This document shows positions 51,164-58,733 of a stretch of DNA of 64,000 nucleotides, one piece after another. Position numbers and translations under genes: made by a program. Below the pieces are notes generated by a model. The model ran no database searches. It was not told the DNA's origin and was given only the letters and a program-made list of their open reading frames with translations. The number at the start of each line of letters is the position of its first letter. The stretch's first letter is position 1. Source of the DNA: Prevotellaceae bacterium MN60 (GTDB lineage Bacteria; Bacteroidota; Bacteroidia; Bacteroidales; Bacteroidaceae); contig FZQZ01000003.1 of the NCBI GenBank assembly GCA_900199555.1, positions 175,102 through 239,101 on the forward strand, given 5' to 3'.

Positions 51164-54100
51164 CTAATTGATTTTATAGTCCAGTCCTTCCGTCTGTTCT
51201 ACAAACTGTATCAGCGAATTCTTCACATCCACCGTTTTAGTGGTACTGCGCAGGAGCACATGCTTCTTGCCTGTTGCATCGTGCAACTGGAAGAAGAGTT
51301 TCGTCTTGCCCGGATAGGCAGCAATCAGCTCGTTCAGCTCCATCACAATCTGCTCGTTAAGCAATTCGGTTGCCATCGAGATGGTGATACGGTCAATGGC
51401 ACGGTCCTTAATGGTTTGCAGATACTCCACGCTGCTAATGCTTAAGTCCTTCGGACCATCAGGATTATAGGAGAAGCGCGACTTTATCTTGGCAGTGATA
51501 TAGACAGAGGCGCCTATCGTAAAGTAGCCCGACTTCTCGCCCCATTTCTCACCAAACAGTGCAAGTTCACCAGAACCAGCAAAGTCTTCCAGCGTTACGA
51601 TACCGTATGGTTTTCCCGTCTTGGTAAAACCTGTGCGCACATTGGTTACGATACCACCGATGGTTACATCTTCGCGGCCCTCTAACTTGTTCACATCTGC
51701 CAATTCGTCACATCGTGTATTACACAGATTGTCAAGCACAATCTTATATTCGTCTAATGGATGCGCAGACAGATAGATACCCACCAGTTCACGCTCCTTA
51801 TTCAGGCGCTCGATATCGCTCCATCGCTCGTCAGTCTTAGGCAGAGGAGGCGTCTGTATCTCTAAGTCATCGAAACCGCCAAACAGCGAGTTCTGTGCCT
51901 GTTGCTTCTCCGTCTGGTACATCTGTCCGTAGCGAATGATGGTCTCGATAAAGGTCTCACCCTTTGTATTGCGGGCGAAGAACTCTTCTCGACGAATGCC
52001 AAAGCTATCGAAGCCACCACTCAGTGCCAACGATTCGAAGGCCTTACGGTTAATCTGGCTGAAGTTGATGCGCTGTACGAAGTCGAAGATATCCTTGTAA
52101 GGACCATTCTTCTCGCGCTCATCAATAATCGCCTGTGCCACGCCGTCGCCCATACCCTTGATGGCAGCCAGTCCGAAACGAATCTCACCCTTCTTGTTCA
52201 CACCAAACTTCTGGTACGACTCGTTCACATCAGGACCCAGCGTAGCGATACCCATCGCCTTACATTCATCCATCAACTTGGTGATTTCCGTTATCTGGTC
52301 GCGACGACGACTCATGATAGCCGCCATGAATTCGGCAGGATAGTTGGCTTTCAGATAAGCGGTCTGGTAAGCCACCCATGAGTAGCAGGCAGCATGCGAC
52401 TTGTTGAAGGCATACGATGCAAACTTCTCCCAGTCAGCCCAAATCTTTTCCAGTATCTTCGGATCGTGGCCATTCTTCTTACCGCCCTCTACAAATTTAG
52501 GCTTCATGGCATCTACGATATCCTTTTTCTTCTTACCCATCGCCTTACGCAGTGCATCACTCTCACCACGCGTAAAGTCTGCCAACTGTCGTGACAGCAA
52601 CATCACCTGCTCCTGATACACCGTAATACCATAGGTATCCTTCAGGTATTTCTCCATGCAGGGGATATCATACTTGATTTCCTCCTTACCATTCTTACGC
52701 GCAATAAACGAAGGGATATAGTCCATAGGTCCTGGACGATACAGGGCGTTCATCGCAATCAGGTCTTCGAATACCGTTGGGTGCAACTCGCGCAAGTATT
52801 TCTGCATACCGTTCGACTCAAACTGGAACGTACCGATGGTGCGTCCCTGCTGGTAGAGTTCGAAGGTCTTGGGGTCGTCGATGGGAATATGATCCAAGTC
52901 CACATCTATGCCACGTGTCTGCTTGATAACGGCACAAGCCTCCTTCATCTCGGAAAGTGTCTTCAGTCCGAGGAAGTCCATCTTAATCAAACCCGTTGAC
53001 TCAATCACGTGACCATCATACTGCGTACAGTTGGTCTTGGTATCTTTGAAGTCAGGGTCATCGGCAGTAGATACAGGTACCCAGTCACTAATCGGGTCAC
53101 GACAGATGATAAATCCACAGGCATGAATACCCGTACCACGCACGGTACCCTCCAGCATCTTCGCATATTTAATGGTGTTGCTCAGAGCAGGGTCGGTAGA
53201 AGCCTCTGCATCGCGCAGCTCTGGCGTACACTTGATGGCATTGGGCAGATTCATCTTCATACCCTCTGGCAGTCGGTCGGGAATAGCCTTACACAACGCA
53301 TTGGTAATGCTCAGAGGTACCTTCTCCACGCGCGCCACGTCCTTGATAGAGTTCTTGGTGGCCATGGTGGCGTAGGTAATGATGTGCGCACAGTTCTCGT
53401 GGCCGTACTTATCCTCTACCCACTTCAGCACCTTTCCGCGACCATCATCATCGAAGTCGGTATCAATATCAGGCAGTGAGATACGGTCAGGATTCAGGAA
53501 ACGCTCAAACAGCAGGTCGTATTTCAGTGGGTCTATCTTGGTAATACCCAGACAGTAAGCTACCACCGAACCGGCAGCAGAGCCACGACCAGGACCTACC
53601 CATACATCCAGTTCATCGCGTGCTGAGTTGATGAAGTCTTGCACAATCAGGAAGTAGCCTGGGAAACCCATCGTCTTCATGATATGCAGCTCGAAACGGA
53701 TACGGTCGTCAACCTCCTTGGGCAATGACGAATGTAGAATGTCGTAGGAAGATTGAGGATTACCGGTATCAACCTTCACCTTTTCAATCACCAGCTCTTC
53801 GTTGGGTGAATAGCGCTCTTTACCTCCCTTATAAGCCAGTTCTGCCAGGAAGTCTGCTTCAAACTTAATGCGATAGAGCTTGTCGTAGCCACCCAGCTTC
53901 TTAATTTTCTTCTCACCATCTTCGCGCGACATGGGATTATTACCATTCTCATCGCGAGTAAACTCCTCATAGAGTTGCTCCTGACTGATGCGCGCTCTCC
54001 ACTGTTCCTCTGTACCGAACTCCTCGGGAATGGGGAAGAAAGGCATGATAGGGTCGTGGTCGATGCTGTATATCTCGGTCTTTTCCAGCAGTTCGAGGGT

Positions 54101-54955
54101 ATTGCTCAGTGCTTCAGGTACGTCAGAGAACACGTCGTTCATCTCCTCACGTGTCTTAAACCACTCCTGCTTAGAGTAGAGCATACGCGTAGGATCATCC
54201 AAATCCTTTGCTGTAGCCAGACACAACAGGTGGTCGTGTGCCTCTGCATTCTCCTGATCTACGAAGTGGGCATCGTTCGTACAAACCAGTTTGATACCAT
54301 ATTCGTGAGCCAGTTCTATCAATACCTTGTTGGCTTTCTGCTGCAAGGGGAATGTCTCGCGGTTGGCACGCTGTGTAGGATCTTTCACTTCATGGCGTTG
54401 CAACTCCAGATAGTAGTCGTCGCCAAACAGGTTGTGATACCACTCGATAGCCTCACGGGCTCCAGCAATGTCACCATTCAATATCTTCTTGGGCACCTCA
54501 CCGGCAATACATGCCGAGCATACCATCAGTCCTTCGTGATATTTCTCCAAGTCGGCACGGTCGGTACGTGGACGCATATAGTAGCCATCCACCCACGAGT
54601 TAGACACCAACTTTATCAGGTTCTTATATCCCTTATAGTTTTTTGCCAACACGATGAGGTGGTAACCGCTCTGGTCCTCACGACCGTTCTTCTGTTCCTT
54701 CGGTCCATGTTTAGCCACATACATCTCACAACCAAAGATGGGAATGAACGGATCGAGACCTTCCTTCTTTCGTCCCTTATTGATACCGCCCACATAGTCG
54801 TGAAATTCCTTGATACCAAACATGTCGCCGTGATCGGTAATAGCCATGCCACGCATGCCATTAGCGATAGCCTTGTCTACCAGTTTCTTAATGCTCGACT
54901 GGCCGTCAAGGATAGAGTAATAAGTATGTACATGAAGATGAATAAAATCTTCCAT
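51164..54955 (-). CDS. dnaE: DNA polymerase III alpha subunit
   Basis: A 1263-residue replicative polymerase. The N-terminal PHP domain begins FIHLHVHTYYSILDG. The polymerase core has GPGRGSAAGS and LPDIDTDFDDDGRGKV near residues 490-505, the catalytic aspartates. A helix-hairpin-helix segment and an OB-fold (TIGGIVTNVRTGFTKTGKPYGIVTLED) follow. The chosen start MEDFIHLHVH at 54955 fits the family and lies 30 bp after the promoter box at 54986-54993; a longer frame would run across the box. Confidence 0.96.
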   Translation of the reverse strand: MEDFIHLHVHTYYSILDGQSSIKKLVDKAIANGMRGMAITDHGDMFGIKEFHDYVGGINKGRKKEGLDPFIPIFGCEMYVAKHGPKEQKNGREDQSGYHLIVLAKNYKGYKNLIKLVSNSWVDGYYMRPRTDRADLEKYHEGLMVCSACIAGEVPKKILNGDIAGAREAIEWYHNLFGDDYYLELQRHEVKDPTQRANRETFPLQQKANKVLIELAHEYGIKLVCTNDAHFVDQENAEAHDHLLCLATAKDLDDPTRMLYSKQEWFKTREEMNDVFSDVPEALSNTLELLEKTEIYSIDHDPIMPFFPIPEEFGTEEQWRARISQEQLYEEFTRDENGNNPMSREDGEKKIKKLGGYDKLYRIKFEADFLAELAYKGGKERYSPNEELVIEKVKVDTGNPQSSYDILHSSLPKEVDDRIRFELHIMKTMGFPGYFLIVQDFINSARDELDVWVGPGRGSAAGSVVAYCLGITKIDPLKYDLLFERFLNPDRISLPDIDTDFDDDGRGKVLKWVEDKYGHENCAHIITYATMATKNSIKDVARVEKVPLSITNALCKAIPDRLPEGMKMNLPNAIKCTPELRDAEASTDPALSNTIKYAKMLEGTVRGTGIHACGFIICRDPISDWVPVSTADDPDFKDTKTNCTQYDGHVIESTGLIKMDFLGLKTLSEMKEACAVIKQTRGIDVDLDHIPIDDPKTFELYQQGRTIGTFQFESNGMQKYLRELHPTVFEDLIAMNALYRPGPMDYIPSFIARKNGKEEIKYDIPCMEKYLKDTYGITVYQEQVMLLSRQLADFTRGESDALRKAMGKKKKDIVDAMKPKFVEGGKKNGHDPKILEKIWADWEKFASYAFNKSHAACYSWVAYQTAYLKANYPAEFMAAIMSRRRDQITEITKLMDECKAMGIATLGPDVNESYQKFGVNKKGEIRFGLAAIKGMGDGVAQAIIDEREKNGPYKDIFDFVQRINFSQINRKAFESLALSGGFDSFGIRREEFFARNTKGETFIETIIRYGQMYQTEKQQAQNSLFGGFDDLEIQTPPLPKTDERWSDIERLNKERELVGIYLSAHPLDEYKIVLDNLCNTRCDELADVNKLEGREDVTIGGIVTNVRTGFTKTGKPYGIVTLEDFAGSGELALFGEKWGEKSGYFTIGASVYITAKIKSRFSYNPDGPKDLSISSVEYLQTIKDRAIDRITISMATELLNEQIVMELNELIAAYPGKTKLFFQLHDATGKKHVLLRSTTKTVDVKNSLIQFVEQTEGLDYKIN

Positions 54956-54985
54956 AAAGTATCTTGATTTGCTATTTTTGAGCTT

Positions 54986-54993
54986 CAAAGTTA
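54986..54993 (-). promoter_or_regulatory. TAnnTTTG promoter box for dnaE
   Basis: TAACTTTG on the minus strand, 30 bp before the dnaE ATG; divergent from the psd box at 55088. Confidence 0.6.
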
Positions 54994-55087
54994 CGAAGAA
55001 AAGACGAAATAACAAAAAAATTCATAATTATTAATGGGTAAAACTAAAATTCTTCTTTATTCACTTTTCTCTTTTCACTTTTTTTAC

Positions 55088-55095
55088 TACCTTTG
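55088..55095 (+). promoter_or_regulatory. TAnnTTTG promoter box for psd-pssA
   Basis: TACCTTTG followed by CA. It ends one base before the in-frame ATG at 55097, so that ATG cannot be the start; the next, at 55124, is used. Confidence 0.65.
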
Positions 55096-55123
55096 CATGG
55101 AATTACAATACTATGACTACCCT

Positions 55124-55831
55124 ATGGGAGAAAGAATTAAGAAACTAAAAAAAATTAGAATACACCGTGAAGGCACTAGTGAGCTACTCTATAGTGCCCT
55201 ATTTATCATTGCTATTTCTACTGTTCTCTGGTGGCTGTTGATGATATTCCATCCGCTGACATGCCATATCGTTATGCCTCTTTTCTGTGGCATTCTAGTG
55301 GCTGCATGGATTATGATGCTCAACTTCTATCGTTGCCCTATCCGTTATTTCAATGGCGACACCGACAAGTTGGTGGTAGCTCCTGCTGACGGAAAGATTG
55401 TGGTATTGGAAGAAGTAGAAGAAAATACCTACTTCCACGACAAGCGACTGATGATTAGTATCTTCATGAGTCCGCTGAACGTGCATGCCAACTGGTTCCC
55501 TGTAGATGGCAAGGTTAAGTTTGTCAAGCACTTCAATGGCAACTATCACAAGGCTTGGCTGCCTAAGGCTAGTGAGGAAAACGAGCATGCCGACATCATG
55601 ATTGAGACAGCCGATGGTCAGGAGATTCTCGTGCGTCAGATTGCTGGTGCTATGGCTCGCCGCATTGTTACCTATGCCAAAGAAGGCGAAGAGTGCTACA
55701 TCGACGAGCACCTGGGCTTTATCAAGCTCGGCTCTCGCGTAGATGTCTATCTGCCCCTTTCTGCTCGTGCTTGCGTTACCATGGATCAGCCTACTACTGG
55801 CGACCAGACTGTTTTGGCAAAACTCGGATAA
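55124..55831 (+). CDS. psd: Phosphatidylserine decarboxylase proenzyme
   Basis: A 235-residue enzyme converting phosphatidylserine to phosphatidylethanolamine. [17 protein letters not shown] at the start matches the short Bacteroidota form. [16 protein letters not shown] and [19 protein letters not shown] precede the self-cleavage site, the LGS of [12 protein letters not shown], whose serine becomes the pyruvoyl group. Membrane associated through one or two N-terminal helices. First gene of the psd-pssA-DUF4834 run; the next gene supplies its substrate. Confidence 0.94.
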   Translation: MGERIKKLKKIRIHREGTSELLYSALFIIAISTVLWWLLMIFHPLTCHIVMPLFCGILVAAWIMMLNFYRCPIRYFNGDTDKLVVAPADGKIVVLEEVEENTYFHDKRLMISIFMSPLNVHANWFPVDGKVKFVKHFNGNYHKAWLPKASEENEHADIMIETADGQEILVRQIAGAMARRIVTYAKEGEECYIDEHLGFIKLGSRVDVYLPLSARACVTMDQPTTGDQTVLAKLG

Positions 55832-55835
55832 ACAA

Positions 55836-55892
55836 CTAGGATATTCTAGGAAAGCCTAGGATTACCTAGGACAACCTAGAAAATCTAGCTAG
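55836..55892. repeat. CTAG tandem repeat between psd and pssA
   Basis: CTAG at 55836, 55846, 55856, 55866, 55876, 55885 and 55889; mostly CCTAGG/TCTAGG every 10 bp. Noncoding version of the repeats found in frame elsewhere. Confidence 0.88.
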
Positions 55893-55900
55893 CGCAGCCA

Positions 55901-55935
55901 ATGTTCAACGTTCAACGTTTAATGTTCAATGTTTA
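55901..55935. repeat. 7-bp TTCAAYG repeat containing the pssA start codon
   Basis: Five heptamers ATGTTCA, ACGTTCA, ACGTTTA, ATGTTCA, ATGTTTA; the ATG of the fifth is the pssA start at 55929. Confidence 0.85.
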
Positions 55936-56669
55936 AGAAGCACATTCCCAATACAATCACTTGCTTGAATCTGATTTCAGGCTGTATAGCCACCTTCTGG
56001 GCTTTTGAAGGTGACTACCAGATGGCATTGTTGTTTATCATCATCGGTGCTGTCTTCGATTTCTTCGATGGCATGACGGCACGCCTGTTGCATGTCTCTT
56101 CGCCTATTGGTAAGGAGCTCGACTCTCTCGCCGATGTCATCACCTTTGGCTTTGCACCCTCTGCCATCATCTTCAGTTATCTGACAGAGCTTTGTGCAGC
56201 TACCAACTTCTCACTCTTCACGCTCGACTCTACCATCCCCTATTTGGCATTCGTCTTGGCAGCTTTCTCTGCTGTTCGTTTGGCTAAGTTCAACCTCGAC
56301 GAGCGTCAGGCTATGGGATTCATCGGACTGCCTACTCCTGCCAACGCCCTCTTCTGGGGTTCGCTGATTGTAGGTCTGACAGAGATGATGCCCGACATCG
56401 CTACGGTGAGCTATTTCGACCAAATGTCCTATACCCCACTCATCGTCTGCATCATCGCTGGCATCTTTATCAGCAGCAACCTGCTGATTGCCGAGATTCC
56501 TATGTTTGCGCTGAAGTTCAAGACGTGGGGTTGGAAGGGAAATGAGATTAAGTTTATCTTCTTACTCACGTGCATACCGATGCTTCTGCTGTTGGGCATC
56601 GTTGGTTTGGCAGCCATCATTGCATGGTATGTCATTCTGTCTGTCATCAGCAATCGCATCTCTAAATAA
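55929..56669 (+). CDS. pssA: CDP-diacylglycerol-serine O-phosphatidyltransferase
   Basis: A 246-residue membrane enzyme of the CDP-alcohol phosphatidyltransferase family that makes phosphatidylserine. The signature D-G-x2-A-R-x8-G-x3-D-x3-D is complete in FFDGMTARLLHVSSPIGKELDSLADV. About eight helices. It feeds psd encoded upstream, together making phosphatidylethanolamine. The start codon is supplied by a 7-bp repeat unit. Confidence 0.94.
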   Translation: MFKKHIPNTITCLNLISGCIATFWAFEGDYQMALLFIIIGAVFDFFDGMTARLLHVSSPIGKELDSLADVITFGFAPSAIIFSYLTELCAATNFSLFTLDSTIPYLAFVLAAFSAVRLAKFNLDERQAMGFIGLPTPANALFWGSLIVGLTEMMPDIATVSYFDQMSYTPLIVCIIAGIFISSNLLIAEIPMFALKFKTWGWKGNEIKFIFLLTCIPMLLLLGIVGLAAIIAWYVILSVISNRISK

Positions 56670-56685
56670 ATAAAATACCGAGGAT

Positions 56686-57033
56686 ATGTTTGCTTTTATC
56701 AAAGCGATGCTAGGTGTCATTGCATTTATCTTCTTCCTTGTCATCCTCATTCTCTTGCTGACATGGGGTTATATCTATCGTACCTTTAGGAAGATACGTG
56801 TCAGCACCAAGCGTGAGTCAGAGCGCAAGGCTCGCCAGTATCGCGAAGAGACAGGCCGTCAGCGCCAGCAATACGGTGCTTTCTATCAGAACCGCAGAAC
56901 GCAGGAGGCACAGACCTCTCAGAGCTACGAGACTGCTACTGGCGAGACCATTATAGATAATCGCCATCAAGAGCGCGAAAAAATCTTCGACGACTCCGAT
57001 GGCGAATATGTTGACTTTGTTGAGGAGAGTTAA
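56686..57033 (+). CDS. DUF4834 family membrane protein
   Basis: A 115-residue protein: an N-terminal helix (IKAMLGVIAFIFFLVILILLLTWGY) followed by a very basic then Gln-rich charged tail (KRESERKARQYREETGRQRQQYGAFYQNRR) and an acidic end (DDSDGEYVDFVEES). Matches the small Bacteroidota DUF4834 family that follows pssA. Function unknown; perhaps linked to phospholipid synthesis from position. Confidence 0.82.
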   Translation: MFAFIKAMLGVIAFIFFLVILILLLTWGYIYRTFRKIRVSTKRESERKARQYREETGRQRQQYGAFYQNRRTQEAQTSQSYETATGETIIDNRHQEREKIFDDSDGEYVDFVEES

Positions 57034-57036
57034 TGC

Positions 57037-57747
57037 TCAATTGTGAACTAGGGTTCCAATTTCCTCTCCGTCCATTACCTTTTTCAGATTACCCACAACA
57101 TCCATGTTGAAGACATAGATGGGCATATTGTTGTCTGAGCACATGCAGATAGCAGTCAGGTCCATCACCTTCAGTCCGCGTGCCAGCACCTCTTTATAAG
57201 TAATAGCATCAAACTTGGTAGCAGTAGGATCCTTCTCTGGGTCGGCAGTATAGATACCATCCACACGAGTACCCTTCAGCATCACGTCAGCCTCAATCTC
57301 GATGCCACGCAGTGAAGAACCGGTATCTGTAGTAAAGTAAGGAGAGCCTGTGCCTGCAGAGAAGATGCATACATAGCCAGCCTCCATAGCCTCGATAGCC
57401 TTCCACTTGGTATAGAACTCACCGATAGGCTCCATACGGATAGCAGTCATCACCTTGTTCTTCACACCGATAGCACCCAGTGCTGAGCTCAATGCCAGCG
57501 AGTTGATAACGGTAGCACACATACCCATTTGGTCGCCCTTCACACGGTCGAAACCCTTCTGTGAGCCCGACAGACCACGGAAGATGTTACCACCACCGAT
57601 GACGATACCTATCTGTACGCCCATCTCGCTCACTTCCTTAATCTGCTTAGCATAGTCGCTCAGTCGTTCAGGGTCAATACCATAGCCCTGCTTACCCATC
57701 AGACTCTCACCCGAGAGTTTCAGTAGGATTCTCTTAAATCTTGCCAT
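57037..57747 (-). CDS. pyrH: UMP kinase
   Basis: A 236-residue amino-acid-kinase-fold enzyme that phosphorylates UMP to UDP. RILLKLSGESLMGKQGYGID at the start, GIVIGGGNIFRG, and STDTGSSLRGIEIEAD-like TTDTGSSLRGIEIEADVMLKGTRVDGIYTADP are diagnostic. It lies 5 bp after birA in the same direction. Confidence 0.95.
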   Translation of the reverse strand: MARFKRILLKLSGESLMGKQGYGIDPERLSDYAKQIKEVSEMGVQIGIVIGGGNIFRGLSGSQKGFDRVKGDQMGMCATVINSLALSSALGAIGVKNKVMTAIRMEPIGEFYTKWKAIEAMEAGYVCIFSAGTGSPYFTTDTGSSLRGIEIEADVMLKGTRVDGIYTADPEKDPTATKFDAITYKEVLARGLKVMDLTAICMCSDNNMPIYVFNMDVVGNLKKVMDGEEIGTLVHN

Positions 57748-57752
57748 AATTC

Positions 57753-58472
57753 TTATATTACAAATTGTATTTCCTTAAAAGCATAACGGTTAGTACGTCC
57801 GTCCACATCCTGCAGCACCAGATGACCATCAGCCTCCACCGTTACTATCTCTGCGGTGCATTCTCCGTACGCATCACGATAGCGAAAGAAGCCCTTACGC
57901 CGGTATAGCTGTTGCAAGTAGCGCTCACGCACCCCTTCTAGGTCTGCCCATTCTTGTTGGAAGGCCTCCAACAACTCCTGCAAGAGTTGTTCCCTGTCAA
58001 ACTGACGCCCCGTTATATTGGCCATTGATACTGGGTTAGGTGCATCGCTCACAAAGCATAGCTGATTCACGTTCAGCCCCACCCCGATGATGCTATCCTT
58101 GATGACCCCACCTTGCAGGCGATTCTCTATCAATATGCCACATATCTTCTTGTCACCAACATAGATGTCGTTGGGCCATTTCACGCTAACCACCTGCGAT
58201 GTCACATACTTGGCTACTACTGCCGCAATGCTGTTTGCCACCGCCATCGACACCACAAACTGTTTATTGACGGGAATCTCCGTAGGATGAATCAGCATAG
58301 AGAATAGCAGATTCTTGCCTCGCTCACTCTCCCACTTATTCGTGCCACATCCGCGCCCAGCCGTCTGATAGTCAGCCACCACTACACAGGGATTCTGCCC
58401 CTCCGTGCGATTTGCTACCAACCAGCGATTCGTTGAGTCTGTCTCGTCAATATGAATGATTTCCCAGTTCAC
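57753..58472 (-). CDS. birA: Biotin-[acetyl-CoA carboxylase] ligase
   Basis: A 239-residue ligase that makes biotinyl-AMP and transfers biotin to carrier proteins. TAGRGCGTNKWESERGKNLLFSM is the biotin/ATP block and VKWPNDIYVGDKKICGILIE holds the catalytic lysine. There is no N-terminal helix-turn-helix domain, so it is the non-repressor type. A degenerate promoter-like TAATTTCG lies just upstream. First gene of birA-pyrH. Confidence 0.93.
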   Translation of the reverse strand: MNWEIIHIDETDSTNRWLVANRTEGQNPCVVVADYQTAGRGCGTNKWESERGKNLLFSMLIHPTEIPVNKQFVVSMAVANSIAAVVAKYVTSQVVSVKWPNDIYVGDKKICGILIENRLQGGVIKDSIIGVGLNVNQLCFVSDAPNPVSMANITGRQFDREQLLQELLEAFQQEWADLEGVRERYLQQLYRRKGFFRYRDAYGECTAEIVTVEADGHLVLQDVDGRTNRYAFKEIQFVI

Positions 58473-58666
58473 GCTGCGAAATTACAAAAAACCGAGCGAA
58501 AATACAAATATATTCTGTTATTTCTCTGTCGCAATAAGATGAATGCTGGGCATAAAGGCATCAACAGCCACTGCGAGATGCGACCGTCTTTTCATTCTAA
58601 ATCCAAAGGATTTTTAGTTAAATAAAGAAAATGATTAATCTATTTGGCACTTTTATAATTAATTCG

Positions 58667-58674
58667 TAATTTTG
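58667..58674 (+). promoter_or_regulatory. TTTG-N20-TAnnTTTG promoter for secreted repeat protein
   Basis: TAATTTTG with TTTG (58643-58646) 20 bp upstream. It leaves about 55 nt of leader and excludes the earlier in-frame start at 58683. Confidence 0.65.
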
Positions 58675-58733
58675 CGCCCTGATTGGATTTAGCTAGAGAT
58701 AACAAACTAGATTATTTACTTATTAATTATTTT

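Noticed and set aside
53975..54967. 330-codon ORF antisense to dnaE
   Set aside because: Shadow of dnaE; the sequence has no recognisable family and includes complement of the PHP region.
55034..55123. Upstream starts for psd at 55034 and 55097
   Set aside because: Both lie before or right at the promoter box 55088-55095, so they cannot be in the transcript leader.
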